DNA of 64,000 bases, from positions 106,431,222 to 106,495,221 of the forward strand of contig NC_059075.1 of assembly GCF_020497125.1 (NCBI RefSeq), given 5' to 3'. This stretch comes from Mauremys mutica (lineage: Eukaryota > Chordata > Testudines > Geoemydidae). The notes under the pieces were generated by a model. It was not told the origin of the DNA. It searched no databases and was given only the letters and a program-made list of their open reading frames with translations. Made by a program: the position numbers and the translations under genes. This document shows positions 24,401-33,480 of the stretch, piece by piece; the first letter of the stretch is position 1; each line of letters opens with the position of its first letter.

Positions 24401-26535
24401 ATGGAGCTGCACAGCGATCTTGCTGCTCTGCTTTCACTGTTTCTCCTCTGACAGCCTCAGTCATTGCAGGAGAAACAGAGGCCCGAGGGCCTATAATTGG
24501 ATCTCGGCAGATTCAGTTCATGCTTTTAATAAGGTCTCTGTTTTAGACCATGTTTGAGAGATTGGTGATCACACCTGGTTACTGCACTGGCAAACTGGAG
24601 CTGCACCTTCTGAAATGGTCATGTTTGCAGCAGGGGTCTGTTATGGCTCTTATACTCTGACTTGCCTTGGGGTCAGGGTGCTGCCACTCCATCCCTGCAG
24701 GAGTATAAGGAAATGGAGCTCCCAGGGATGCAGGGGGAACATGGCTGCTACTATATAGGGGGCTGCATTCATTCTCCTGTGTACCAGGGGTTGATCCTGG
24801 GTCCAATAAAGTCCACTGTAAAGTTCCCATTGACTTCACTGGGATAGGAACAGGTGCCAGGTCAGCAGAGTCTCTGGGTGCAGAAGTGGGTGGAGTCATA
24901 GGTGCTGATTCCACGGGTGCTCTGGGGCTGGAGAATCCATGGAAAAAAATAGTGGCTGCTCAACACCCACCAGTAGCCCCATGGATCAGCGTCTCCTCTC
25001 TCTCCCCTCCCCCTCCCCGGACCCCGTGCCTCCTGCCAGCTGCGATCAGCTGTTTTAATGGCGTTCAGGAGGTGCTGGGGGTGAGGGGGAGGAGCGGGGG
25101 CAGGAAGAGGTGGGTGAAGGGGGGGGGGGAGCTTGAGGGAAGGGGTGGAGCGGGGGTTGTGCGGAGGGGGGGTCGAGCCCCCTCCCCCCTGGAACTAGGG
25201 AAGTTGGCGCCTCTGGGTGAGGCCATAGGCTTACTGCCTCATTCCCATGTTTGGGGTGGCTGGTAGGGAGCCAGTTGCTGCATTCAGGAGAGGCCAGGGA
25301 ATGGGATTATCTCTGGCTGTGGGTGGAGGGGATCCAAGAATGAGGAGATGTCTTGTGCCCTCCTGCCTTTCCCAGCCTCTTGCCATCTGGCTTTGAAGGC
25401 TGATTCTGTCCATCAGAATGGTTCCAAAAAGTACTGCTCAGAGGGAGAAGTGTGAGGGTTAGTGACAATTCAGACACTCTTTGGGAAGCTAATTCTGTTT
25501 TAGGCTGTTTGATAAGACTAGTAAAGATTTTTCCAATGGCAATACTCCTCCTGATGACTTTGGAAAGCTAATAAGTTTGTTTAGGCTTGAATAAAATGCA
25601 GCAGATTGTGTTATTTCAGTAGACAAGGCCAAGAAACCTGTGTTCTCGAATTACTAAATCCTGGCAAGTACACAGAACTTAGTGTCTTACGAGTTGTCAA
25701 TTCCTGAATTTTGCACTGCACTCTGTTCTTTGCTGCCTTTTTCACTCCTAGTGCTAGGTTTTCAAGTAACCTGGCCCCAATTGAGGGCACTGAGCCTCAG
25801 AAGTGCTCGGCACCCAGCAGTTCCCATTGTGAGCGGGCCAGATTTTCTGAACAGCCCCGCACTCACCATGCTGAGATCGCTTGAAAACCCAGCCATTTAT
25901 TTTGGTGTCTAAGCTAGACCTGGGCTGTTCCACAATGTGGGCCGCATTTTCCAGGTGTTGAGCCCTTCTGAAAATTCTGTTCCTACTGTTTCTGTTGCAT
26001 GGGAATCAACCCTTTTATAGTCATTTGTTCGAATTACAAGTAGCACCATGAGACCCTACCTGACATCAGGGTTCCATTGTGCTGGGTTCTTGCATGCACA
26101 TAGTGAGACAATCCCTGTCCCAAGGGGCTGATGGTCTATATAGAAAAGATAGAGAAAGGATAGGAGAAAAGAATATTCATATTATTCCTTTGTTAAGAGA
26201 GAAGCATGTGGGCCCAATCCTGTACTCATCAAACAGGCTTGTAAATTTAAGCCATGGGGAGTCTTGCCTGTGTAGGATCTCCAGGACTGGGAACGGTAGC
26301 TGAGAGTTCACGTGTGTCCGGGGTGCAGTAGGGCGGGGAAGAATATCTGTAAAATTCTTTCCTACATGCAAATGGATTTATTACTACTTGTTGTTTCAGA
26401 AACCTCACTGCTCTGAACAAAAAATCTTTCTACAGGAAGGCCTCTTCCGAAAACCTCCTCCTGGACTCTCGCTGTTGGTTTCTCATTTGCGTCTTTCTTA
26501 CATGTCAACTGTTCATTAATTATGTCTTCAAATAA
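3254..26535 (+). CDS. OSBPL5: Oxysterol-binding protein-related protein 5 (ORP5), 3' part of gene, 13 exons
   Basis: ORP5 is an ER-anchored lipid-transfer protein that exchanges phosphatidylserine and PI4P at ER-plasma membrane contacts. Thirteen exons (3254-3438, 4834-4915, 5654-5752, 7916-8012, 9301-9399, 10539-10636, 12754-12843, 15389-15525, 20542-20727, 21460-21598, 23050-23167, 23927-24029, 26400-26535) total 1569 nt and join in one frame: 522 codons plus TAA. The OSBP-related domain fills roughly residues 15-370 of this part and includes the family signature EQVSHHPP (121-128). A polar linker with a CxxC follows, and the last 20 residues form a hydrophobic tail anchor ending FINYVFK. 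Human ORP5 has about 880 residues, so the N-terminal ~350, with the PH domain, must lie upstream. OSBPL8 is the close paralogue; the tail-anchor sequence and the CARS1 linkage favour OSBPL5. The intron after exon 23050-23167 uses a GC donor. Confidence 0.93.
4834..4915 (+). CDS. OSBPL5: OSBPL5 exon b
   Basis: Completes a Gln codon and reads QAALEEDPYSRIKQ, then LRWYLSGFYKKPK, a segment highly conserved in ORP5/ORP8. Acceptor CCTACAG, donor GTAAG at 4916; ends in phase 0. Confidence 0.93.
5375..5520 (+). repeat. MIR/CORE-type SINE fragment
   Basis: Carries the typical order 'gtcactgac...ccttgggaaagtcacttga...cccatttgtaa', the conserved MIR core and tail, in sense orientation. Diverged. Confidence 0.55.
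5654..5752 (+). CDS. OSBPL5: OSBPL5 exon c: ORD core
   Basis: 33 codons reading GIKKPYNPILGETFRC and ending FYIAEQ. The final EQ is the first half of the EQVSHHPP signature, which is split exactly at this exon junction. Acceptor TTTTACAG, donor GTAAAT. Confidence 0.94.
6234..6398 (+). mobile_element. hAT-type MITE, 165 bp
   Basis: Terminal inverted repeats CAGGGCTGCCCA and its complement at the other end (GGGCAGCCCTG). Flanked by imperfect octamers TGAATCAC (6226-6233) and TAAATCAA (6399-6406). Same family as 40716-41186. No transposase. Confidence 0.7.
6865..7080 (+). repeat. Penelope-like 3' tail fragment
   Basis: Contains the order CTGAGGA (6943) - short hairpin - CAAAAGCTTGTC, then 'ttggtccaataaatatt' and 'cctgggaccaacatggct', a tail I associate with Penelope-like elements in reptiles. 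The family call is inference. Confidence 0.45.
7916..8012 (+). CDS. OSBPL5: OSBPL5 exon d: VSHHPP half of the ORP signature
   Basis: Begins VSHHPPVSAFHVSNRKDGF, completing the signature. The paired histidines (residues 125-126) correspond to the phosphate-binding residues for PI4P in ORP structures. Donor GTAAGA at 8013; ends in phase 1. Confidence 0.95.
8980..9200. repeat. Diverged interspersed repeat
   Basis: Begins 'ataagaacataggaattgcc...cagaccaac', resembling the common sauropsid repeat that starts ATAAGAACATAAGAATGGCC. Strongly diverged. Confidence 0.4.
9301..9399 (+). CDS. OSBPL5: OSBPL5 exon e
   Basis: Encodes NSLSALLDGKAKLTFLNR, then DEDYIITMPYAHCKG, beta-strands of the ORD barrel. 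Acceptor ATCTATAG; donor GTAGGA at 9400. Confidence 0.93.
10000..10470 (+). mobile_element. CR1 LINE, 3' end (C-terminal ORF2 remnant and tail)
   Basis: One frame gives DQRRATRKIKGLENMLYSDR, then LKELHLFSLTERRGRGDLIA, matching the conserved C-terminus of CR1 ORF2. The tail continues with 'ggatcccttctggcctcggaatctatgaa'. 5'-truncated, broken by a stop at 10211. Confidence 0.8.
10539..10636 (+). CDS. OSBPL5: OSBPL5 exon f
   Basis: Encodes GILYGTMTMELGGKVTIECE and ends ELEFKLK, conserved ORD strands. Lies just downstream of a CR1 tail and just upstream of a MIR-like SINE, so its flanking introns are repeat-rich. Acceptor TGTTTTAG, donor GTAATA. Confidence 0.93.
10744..10853 (+). repeat. MIR-type SINE, interrupted
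   Basis: Sense MIR pattern 'caggagacttgggtttt...ctgtgtgacctgggtcaagttactta'. It stops exactly at the insertion of the next element. Confidence 0.6.
10857..11090 (+). mobile_element. Harbinger-type MITE, 234 bp
   Basis: Imperfect terminal inverted repeats: GGGTACTTCTACATTG at the left; at the right GTGTAGCCATACCC, whose complement is GGGTATGGCTACAC. Flanked by TTA on both sides (10854-10856 and 11091-11093), the 3-bp target duplication of PIF/Harbinger elements. Confidence 0.7.
12230..12475. mobile_element. Possible Harbinger-type MITE
   Basis: Starts 'aagccttgtctacactg', a terminal motif shared with 28541 and similar to 38559. The other end (about 'ggcgagtgaagctagatcaggc') is not clearly an inverted repeat. 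Confidence 0.35.
12754..12843 (+). CDS. OSBPL5: OSBPL5 exon g
   Basis: Thirty codons reading PFFGGSTSINQISGKIKSGE, then EVLASLDGHW. Strong polypyrimidine tract and CAACAG acceptor; donor GTAACG at 12844. Confidence 0.93.
13255..13475 (-). repeat. tRNA-derived CORE-SINE
   Basis: On the minus strand it begins with an A-box-like GATGGTCCAGTGGTTGGGGT and a B-box-like GGGTTCAATTCC, followed by the CORE region and a tail near 'gcattcagag'. The plus strand reads 'ccccatgtcacagatgggga'. Confidence 0.7.
15389..15525 (+). CDS. OSBPL5: OSBPL5 exon h
   Basis: Begins DGEVYINDLKNGNTEIFWNP and ends EEQTDFESE plus two bases of the next Arg codon. Conserved end of the ORD barrel. Confidence 0.93.
15870..16055 (+). 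mobile_element. CR1 LINE 3' tail
   Basis: Ends 'cacaatggccccttctggctt...aatctaag', the same tail as at 10440. Short and 5'-truncated. Confidence 0.6.
17128..17328 (+). mobile_element. hAT-type MITE, about 200 bp
   Basis: Ends carry GGCCGGCTCCAG and its complement CTGGAGCCAGCC. Flanked by GTGCTTAG (17120-17127) and GTGCCTAG (17329-17336), a 7/8 octamer duplication. Same family at 30835 and 59620. Confidence 0.7.
17400..17520 (-). repeat. MIR-type SINE
   Basis: Antisense MIR pattern 'gaggtgaaatgatttgcccaaggt...cacagcaggttagtggc...agtagaaccctggtc'. Confidence 0.65.
17969..18010 (-). ncRNA. Degenerate hammerhead-ribozyme-like motif in foldback left arm
   Basis: On the minus strand: core CCGATGA (one change from CTGATGA), stem II GTGGGT/ACCCAT with ATTC loop, GAAA, and GCTCATGCTC. 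Closer to consensus than the right-arm copy. Confidence 0.45.
18361..18402 (+). ncRNA. Degenerate hammerhead-ribozyme-like motif in foldback right arm
   Basis: Core CCGACGA (consensus CTGATGA) at 18364-18370, a 6-bp stem II GTGGGT/ACCCAC with ATTC loop (18372-18387), then GAAA (18388-18391) and a short GC/GC stem III before TC at 18400-18401. Two T-to-C changes in the core probably abolish cleavage. Confidence 0.45.
18640..18800 (+). repeat. MIR-type SINE
   Basis: Sense MIR pattern 'cattggagtcctggattc...gctgggtgactttgggcaggtcacttcccctctctgtgcct'. Confidence 0.7.
19585..19605. repeat. (AAAC)n microsatellite
   Basis: Four to five AAAC units; simple repeat. Confidence 0.9.
20542..20727 (+). 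CDS. OSBPL5: OSBPL5 exon i
   Basis: Encodes LWQHVTSAINKGDQHKATQE, a charged helix EEEQRNASRERKENG, and NEWHYKYED. C-terminal helices of the ORD. Donor GTGAGT at 20728. Confidence 0.93.
21460..21598 (+). CDS. OSBPL5: OSBPL5 exon j: end of ORD
   Basis: Encodes LRPWDPLNDIAQFEKDGILQ, the RPWDPLND block typical of ORPs, followed by a polar stretch ending RHK. Donor GTAACC. Confidence 0.94.
22150..22345 (+). repeat. MIR-type SINE
   Basis: Diverged sense MIR: 'ctctatcacttacttccttctggacaagcc...cccatttgcaaaagg' and the tail 'ttataaagtgcttctgaaatg'. Confidence 0.5.
22843..22878. repeat. G-run and (CT)n microsatellite
   Basis: Ten G (22843-22852) followed by about 12 CT units. Confidence 0.95.
23050..23167 (+). 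CDS. OSBPL5: OSBPL5 exon k: polar linker, GC splice donor
   Basis: Encodes a basic then Ser/Asp-rich linker (RSAKDCRRRKTSDQPSNHSQ ... ELSDDDG). The donor reads G|GCAAGT. The nearby GT at 23172 would give an immediate stop when joined to the next exon, so the GC-AG splice is the one that keeps the frame. Confidence 0.85.
23927..24029 (+). CDS. OSBPL5: OSBPL5 exon l: CxxC and helical segment
   Basis: Encodes FESPCTRCGKEMNHLKEIHM, then TVLSLQKAQQDIHR. The second half is a short amphipathic helix or coiled coil before the membrane anchor. The CxxC with nearby His could bind a metal, but this is only a pattern. Confidence 0.88.
24897..25215 (+). mobile_element. hAT-type MITE, about 320 bp, GC-rich
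   Basis: Ends CATAGGTGCTGA and GGCGCCTCTG are imperfect inverted repeats (CAKAGGYGC). Flanks GGTGGAGT (24889-24896) and GGTGAGGC (25216-25223) match at 6 of 8. Abrupt GC/purine-rich interior compared with the intron. Confidence 0.5.
26400..26535 (+). CDS. OSBPL5: OSBPL5 last exon: C-terminal ER tail anchor and stop
   Basis: Encodes NLTALNKKSFYRKASSENLL, then a hydrophobic span of about 18 residues (WFLICVFLTCQLFINYV) and the end FK, stop TAA at 26533-26535. This matches ORP5/ORP8, which are anchored in the ER by a C-terminal transmembrane segment. Confidence 0.94.
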
Positions 26536-27730
26536 AAGCACTACGTTTGGCAGCAATAAAAGTTACTGGCTGCAGGAGGGGGACACTCATGCAAGGAGCC
26601 CATCGAGGCACCAAGCACTTTAAAACCAACGCAGCAGAGATGGAAGAAAGAGACAGGCTAAAAGGGGACCCAGGGAACCAGCAGAGTTCAGTTCCTTCAG
26701 ATTGTCATTTGCCTTTGTACGTGTACATCTTCAAGGACCTCTTTACCTGTACGGGCCTTAATGCTAAAGCCAAATGTAGCTTTAATTGTGCAATTTGTTT
26801 TCTATGTCATTTTCTTGTCATTTTCTGATGCAATCAATAATTACCAAGCAGTATTGGTGCCCCAATAATGGCAAACATCCACATGGTTTTAGAATGGTTC
26901 CATTGGCTTGCTTTATAGCTCTAAGGGTTGGGGGAGGTGGGAAGGGCTCTTATTGCCAATTTTCAAGATGTCTATTGGGTACATTCAGTTATGGGATGGG
27001 AACAACAGACGACGGTCCAAAAATCCAACCACTTGGTTATCGGTCAGAGTTTCTCCTAGGATCTTGCTGTTGACACACATGCGCACACACACAGTTGGAC
27101 CTGAAAATGTGCATCACACTCCATTGCACAGAGATTGTAAATATGCACGATTGCCGTCTTCAGGAAAAGGGAATCATTCAGTAAAGCTCCTCATTCTGTT
27201 ACAGAGCCGATAATGTCCTGAACTAGACCCACTGAGTCAAATGTCAGACATGCTTGTTTATAAATCTTGGTCACTTTTTTTTTTGCGCTATATGGCTGTT
27301 TTTATATTATAACAACACAAAAATTGTATAGAAGTCCTCTAAAATTTCCCATTGCCCCCTTGGAGAGGGAGCAAATATGTGTTTGATCGTAGGCACATCT
27401 ATTATTAAAGGTCAGGAAGGGTAAGGGTTTTGCCACTGCGTTGTTAACTCTGTTAATAGTCTTCCTATTTTACACCATTTTTTAAAAGATTTGCAATATT
27501 CTCTGTAGATTGCAGTCAGTACTAAGCCTTTCTTTTCTGGCCTGAAGTAGTTCCAATTGGTAAGTACTGCTATATATACAGCCTTAAAATACTTAGTGGT
27601 GGTGCCAGACTGGCAAACTTTAAATGTAAATGTTTCCAAATTTTTAACTACATTCCTTGTCATGTTCCCCAGTTAGGGGAAACCTGTTCGTGCTTGATAT
27701 GTTGAAATAAAATTACACAACTTTCAATGA
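26536..27730 (+). other. OSBPL5: OSBPL5 3' untranslated region (inferred extent)
   Basis: Follows the stop codon. The end is inferred from the AATAAA at 27706-27711, followed within about 30 nt by a T/GT-rich stretch typical of the region downstream of a cleavage site. An AATAAA overlapping the stop codon (26531) is too close to be the main signal. Confidence 0.55.
27706..27711 (+). terminator. OSBPL5: Candidate poly(A) signal of OSBPL5
   Basis: Canonical AATAAA about 1.17 kb after the stop, with a T/GT-rich downstream element at about 27735-27770. No transcript evidence is available. Confidence 0.55.
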
Positions 27731-28139
27731 CAATTTCTTTGGATTATTTGTGTTTGGGATTTTTCTCATTTTGTAGCAGTTAACTCATGCAATGCATGAG
27801 TTATGTCGTGCTTTCCCAATAGATAGTATACAGTAATAGATGTACAGTTGGCTACCATATGAACACAGAAGAGAAAAGCATTCCATGCTAAGTTCTGAGT
27901 GACACAATGAGTTGTCTTCCTCCCTGAAAGAGGAGCAACAGCTCATGGATGGTGTTCATGGAAATGTTTGGCGGATGTTCTCTATCTTGCATGGAATGGG
28001 AATAGCAAAATTATATGATCTGATATTTGTCTGACTCTCAGATTAGGCCATGCTTTTCAAATGTAACAGGTGAATTTTGGATGTCTGTCTTGCTCAAAAC
28101 ACCTTAAAGATCCACCGTAGTTGTCACCTTCTTGAAAAA

Positions 28140-28490
28140 TGCTTTCACAGGGAGAAAATACCTGGTACTAAAGGGCTCTTTCATCTAGCAGAGAAAGGCA
28201 TACCAAGAACCAATGGCTGGAAGCTGAAGTCAGACAAACTCAAATTAGAAATTATACACAAATTCTAAGTGATTTAACGTTATGAATAAATTACTAAGGG
28301 AAGTGGTGGACTCTCAATCTCTTCATCTCTTTAAATCAAGACTAGAGCCTTTCTGGAGGGTATGCTTTAGCCAAACACAAGTTATTGGGTTCAATACAGG
28401 GGGTAACTGAAATTCTATGTCCTGTGACATACAAGAGGTCAGACTAGTTGATGAGAATGATCCCTTCTTGCCTTAATATCCATGAGGGAG
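28140..28490 (+). mobile_element. CR1 LINE 3' end
   Basis: Shares 'ggctcttcatctagcagagaaaggcat' and 'tggctggaagctgaa' features with the copy at 10000-10470. Ends near 'gatcccttcttgccttaatatc'. Confidence 0.65.
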
Positions 28491-28540
28491 GCCAGCTTTC
28501 AGAGGGCAGGAACTCAGCGCTTTCCAAAAATCAAGCATCT

Positions 28541-28660
28541 CTAAGGCCTTGTCTACACTGCCACTTTACAACGCTGCAATTTTCTCACTCGGGTGTGAAA
28601 AAACACCCCTGAGCACTGCAAGTTTCAGCACTGTAACTTGCCAGTGTAGACAGGGCACCA
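28541..28660. mobile_element. Harbinger-type MITE fragment
   Basis: AAGGCCTTGTCTACACTG at the left and GCCAGTGTAGACAGGGC near 28645 form an inverted pair around about 85 bp. Confidence 0.45.
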
Positions 28661-30261
28661 GCACTGGTGGCTACTCCCCTCATGGAGGTAGGGTTTGTTT
28701 TTGTTTGTTTGTTTGTTTTTTTTACAGCTGTGGCAGTGCTTTAATATTTAATGTTTAAAGACATACACTAATTGTTTCAGTCTTGCCTGAATGATTCCCA
28801 AGGTCACTAGTCACTCTTGAAAATCTTGGCCTTAGCTGCTTCACAGACAGGTGTAGTTCCAGCGTCCACTTTCTAAACAATGTTGTTCATTCCAAACAAC
28901 CTGCCTCCAAGCTCTTCGTTTTCAGCAGCAGGCACTTATCTGGCCTCTCCCATCTGTCAATGCTGTTTGTGCCCTTTTCTTATGTTTTCATAGTTTTGTG
29001 TTTATCTCCTTTCCAGACCTTGCATTAGATTAGCGAGGAATGTGCTGATAGAAACCTGTTCTCTGTTGCAGGAGTGTTATGTCTTCAGGATATGATTATG
29101 ACATAAGTTTTGGAAAAGAATGTCAAGAACAGCCTGAACCAAAGAGCAGGGGTGCTGATTGGGAAGCCATTAGCGGGTGCTGAGTAAGCAAATGCTTGAA
29201 GTTGTTAGAACTCTTCCACTTTAAGAAACAATATGCACCCTCAAGGAATTCCATTAGAACCTATTATTAATTTTTATTAGTCCCAGTAGCAGTAATATAA
29301 AGGTTCTTGCAAAGAGATTTGCAGTGCAACCAATGAAGTGTTACCTACATACACCAATTTCACGTCACCAGGGGATGTGGGGGGGAAGTCTCCCAAATCT
29401 ATCACTGTTTCCCACATGGGATCAATATTTTGTTTTTGTTTTTAAACTGAAATAAACAGAAAAAACATCATACATCCTGCTAAAACGGCAGCTGGATTAA
29501 AATCAACAAGCAATTGCTGTAGATGGAAATCAGAAAGGGAACATTCATATGGGCATGGGAGATTAGCCATTTTTAGTAAATAGCATAGATGGAAAATACC
29601 TGTCATGATCATCCATGAGGATCCAATGCAGGTCCTTCTAGTAAAAGTACAAGCCCCTTCCATACAAACTATAGGAGAAACACCTTTATCCTTAAATCTC
29701 AGGATGTTACTGTTTCTGGGGCTAACCACTGTAGGCAGACATGATCGGAGTAAAGCCATGACATTATATTACACTACTTATTCCACCTTCAGAGAGGATA
29801 ATCCCTCGAATTAAATGGCAAAATGGACACAGTTGAAACCATGCCTTGCCTACCACCTTTCCTGCGATTCACAATTGCCTGATATGCCCAGAGGAATTGC
29901 TTAAAATGAAAAGTAATATTAGGGCATTTTAGTGTACTTTTATCTTCTCATGCAGTTTAGAACTGGGAAGCAGCTCATCCATAATAAAAGTTTTGCAGGC
30001 CAAATCCTACCATCAATAACAGCTGTGAAGTCCCCTTGTTTTCAAGTGCAATGTACAAGTGCAACTGCTTGGAATTTAATAAACAATTATGATAATGTGC
30101 AAAAAGGACTAAAAGAATACAGCTCTGTCCTCTAGTGGGGTTGGCTCTGCCTAAGTGTTTGCAAAATGTGTGGCCTTAGGGCTTGAGCCATTTCTCATTA
30201 AATTTAATAGGAGTTGCATTAGGCCTTTAATTTGTAAAGAGGAGATTAAAAGTGTATAAGG

Positions 30262-30425
30262 AAGAGAAGAAATGTGGTCCAATGGTTAGGGCACTAACCC
30301 AGGATTTAGGAAACTAGAGTTCAAGTCCCTGCTCTACCACAAATGTTGAATGATTTTAGGTAAGTCACTCAGCCTCTTTCCTCCCCTCCAGCTGTAAAAA
30401 TGGTGAATTGTGAGGTATTCAAATC
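30262..30425 (+). repeat. tRNA-derived MIR/CORE-SINE
   Basis: A-box-like TGGTCCAATGGTTAGGGC and B-box-like GAGTTCAAGTCCC, then 'ttaggtaagtcactcagcct'. Sense. Confidence 0.7.
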
Positions 30426-30599
30426 CTCCAGCAATGGGAGCCATATAAGTATCTTAGACAAGTGGTCATATGGAGTCCTGTACTCTAATGACCCTGTTTA
30501 TGGGTGGGCATAGGCCTCTCCCACAGACATCACAGTTGCATGGGCCATAGGTAAGGGGACTAACATTCATTGGGGGTGTTTTGGTGGGCTAACTCTCAG

Positions 30600-31890
30600 G
30601 GCCAAAAGAAAGGGGAAGGGTCGATGGGAAATCAGGACCCAGAGACTGACAGTCCGCAGGAACAATGGGGAGAGGCCAATGCTCCAGGTCAGCCTGATTG
30701 ACAGGGCAGGCAGGCTAATCAGGAGGCCAGGGGCATCCTGTCCTCCATGTCAGCTGGAATTGCCTGAGTCAGACAGAGTGGAGCTAAGCTAAGGAGAAAG
30801 CAGGGGCCTGAGCAGAGCTTGCCAGATCCAGAGACAGGGCTCGCTCCAGGGGTTTTGCTGCCCCAAGCAGCCAAAAAAAAGAAGCCACCGCGATCTGCGG
30901 CAATTCAGCGGGAGGTCCTTCGCTCCAAGCGGGAGTGAGGGACCCGCCGCCGAATAACTGGACGTGCCGCCCCTCTCCGGAGTGGCCACCCCAAGCACCT
31001 GCTTGCTAAGCTGGTGCCTGGAGCCAGCCCTGTCCAGAGGGGCCAGAGAAGCAGGTCACTGCTGGAAGCAGAGTCACAGAAGCAGCCCGCAGAGCAGACC
31101 TGTCTTTGGAGGAGAGCTGTAGCAACCAAGGCCAGAGAAGCAGCCCAGGGAGCTGGAAGCAGAGCAGCAGCAGCAGCCGTGCTGAGGCAGAGTGGAGCTG
31201 GAGCAGTCCGGAGCCAGGTGTGGTAAGCAGCTGGGGAGAGCAAGGGGGACCCTGGGCAGTGGGCCCAGCAGAGGGAGATGCCCCAGCCAAGCTGCCCTGC
31301 AGGCCTGACTTGGAGGGGGATTGTAACCCTGATGGGGCGGGGGCAATGCTGGAAAGAACGGTCCTGCCACCTAGAGCCTGAGAGCATGTGGCCACCACCA
31401 GAGCAAGTGTCCATCCCACAGCATCCCTGCAGCACAGCCAGGGCCTGAGAAGGAGGCTTGGGCCTACAAGGAACAGACTGAACTGCCCTGACATTCCAGA
31501 GACACTGTTTGTAATGTTCCCTGCCACAGAGCGGGGTGATGTTTTCCTTTTAACTTTTCCCATTTTTCCTTATTCCGTTTTAAATTAATTGCTGATTAGA
31601 TAAATTGTATTTGATTTAAACTATATGTAATGATGAGTGGGTCAGGGAAGTGTCCAGTGCAGAGAGAGTACCGCAGAGCCCCCCCAGGAATCTGGGGCCC
31701 AGCCTTGTTGGGGTTACAAGGACTCTGCCAGACATGAGAGTGGAAGGGGAGTCCTCAAGGGCAGGGAGGCCTCTGGGTAAAGGAAGTGGGAGCGAGGACT
31801 CAAATCCTTCCGCTAGCCCATTTCACCGGGATAGTGCAGAAGCCAGGAAAGTTCCCTGCAATAGCGGGACCATTCCCCCATTTACACATA
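30600..31890 (+). mobile_element. LTR-like GC-rich repeat block
   Basis: GC-rich body ending in an AT-rich part (31560-31630) and 'gatgagtgggtcagggaagtg', then another GC-rich part. Resembles a turtle LTR-retroelement end, with no coding sequence for retroelement proteins. Interrupted by the MITE at 30835-31032. Boundaries approximate. Confidence 0.4.
30835..31032 (+). mobile_element. hAT-type MITE nested in the LTR-like block
   Basis: CAGGGCTCGCTCC and GGAGCCAGCCCTG at the ends. Flanked by TCCAGAGA (30827-30834) and TCCAGAGG (31033-31040), 7/8 match. Same family as 17128-17328. Confidence 0.75.
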
Positions 31891-32869
31891 GCAAGGTAAT
31901 GTGAGATCAATATACCTTTGCGTCTCTGGTTTGGTACTTGCTATCTGACAAAAGTAGCTAGTATTTAGTATCTAGTGAATTTTTTTTAAGTGAATATGCT
32001 CCAACCTTAAAGGTCAGGGGTCAAATTCACTGCAGCTATAAGCAGCTGTAACCCTGGGCTTTAGTGCCACAAAATCTGGATTTGGGGCATTTTTTCCCCC
32101 TAGTGAAAAGATCTCAGCAACAGTGTTGTGACTTAATTTCTAGATGCATCTACACTAGGGAAAAGTAGCCGTGTTCATTTCAACCAGCTACCCTGAAGTG
32201 AAACTAAAATGTGTCCTATCTACACTAGGATTTTACAGATAAACAATCTTCTTTTAACACTTTTTTTTTCTTTTCCTAAAGTGTGGACATGGCATTGGTG
32301 GCCCAGTTAACTCAACTGCAGCATGCTTTTTACACTATCATCGTTTTGAGTCAGGGACTGCATCTGTCTACACGTGCATTCAACATGTAGCATGATGATG
32401 CCCCTATTCTGATTAGGGTTGTGGGCTTATCAGTAGTTATGATGGGCTGCATTAAAGGTAGTGTATAATTCAGCATATACCACCCTGCTCATTTAGCCTG
32501 TTTTCTCAGCAGCTAGGATGACTTATTGGTCTGTTTAACAAAGAAGGATTTCTGATGTTGGAAAAAAATGCTCCCTGCACCCTGTGTTCTTGGGCTAGCA
32601 GTAGCCATGGGTGCCATTTTTATGCCAGGAGTGTATTATATTCGCCAGGATATCTATAGTGGAAAAAGGGGAAGGCAATTTTAACTTGAGACCTCTGCTC
32701 AGGAGCTAGGAATGAGGGGGGGGGGGAGGGAGAGGGGCTGTCTATAAATGAAGGCAGCCAAGGAGGGAATCCTTAATTTTGCCTGTTTGCTGCAGTTACA
32801 AAGGAGGGGGTAGGCCACAAAGAAAATCACTCAACGCTCCGTGACTTAACGGATTCAGAGAAAAGCAGC

Positions 32870-33480
32870 GGGGGGGGGGGGGGGAAGCTGGAGTCCCTGG
32901 GGCTAGAGGCAGGAGCAGGACGGGCTCCACCCCGCCGGCCCAGCGCCCTTCTGGCGGGGAGGTTCTAAGGGAACTAATTGCATCAGGAGCAGCAGCGGGA
33001 GAGGCGCAGGCTCCGCCCAGGACATGACCCATCCCTGGAGCCGGGCGGCCGCTACCATTTCCCGTGATTCCAGGCCCGGCAGGCAGCTCGCCGGGACGCG
33101 CTATGGGAGCCGGGCGCTGCTTCTTCCTCCTCCTCCTGCTGCTGCTGGGGGTGAGTGCGGGGCAGCGCGGGGGGCGGCTCCGCCTGTGTCCTGTCCCTTG
33201 GGGGCCGTGCTGATCGCCGGGCACCACAGCTCTGCAGGGGGGCTGCCCGCAAGCAGCAGCGGGGGAACGCCCAGCCCCCTGCCTCGGCCCATTGCCGGGC
33301 TGGCTGAGCTCCCGGGATCGTTCCCTCCGCCGGCTGTGGGCGCCGGGGGTGGGACGCTGCTTGGGGGCGGAAAAGGGGGTTTGGTTGGGGGGAAGGAGGA
33401 ATCTTCTGCGGCCAAGTGTTTCCCGGCTGCCGGTGCAGTCTGTCCTGTGTTTGGGGCGGGGATGGTCTCTCTTGCTTTAA
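32870..33480 (+). promoter_or_regulatory. CpG-island promoter of the death receptor gene
   Basis: GC- and CpG-rich stretch around the start codon, sharply different from the AT-rich flanks. It includes a G-run (about 32870-32884) and the first exon. No TATA box is evident; the transcription start cannot be placed from sequence. Confidence 0.6.
33103..33150 (+). CDS. Death receptor exon 1: signal peptide
   Basis: ATG at 33103 (G at -3 and G at +4, good Kozak context) encodes MGAGRCFFLLLLLLLG, a hydrophobic leader. Donor GTGAGT at 33151. It lies in a CpG island. An out-of-frame upstream ATG at 33024 may be in the 5' UTR, depending on the transcription start. Confidence 0.85.

Larger units (their letters stand above)
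27731..32869. other. Intergenic region between OSBPL5 and the death receptor gene
   Basis: No convincing exon. Holds a CR1 tail (28140-28490), a Harbinger-like fragment, a MIR-like SINE (30262-30425) and an LTR-like block with a nested MITE (30600-31890). The stretches 28760-30260 and 31900-32860 show nothing recognisable. Confidence 0.6.

Noticed and set aside
30905..31563. Overlapping 176- and 185-codon open frames on the minus strand
   Set aside because: They lie in the GC-rich LTR-like block and nested MITE. Composition is low-complexity (Leu/Ser/Pro runs) with no domain; GC-rich repeats lack stop codons.
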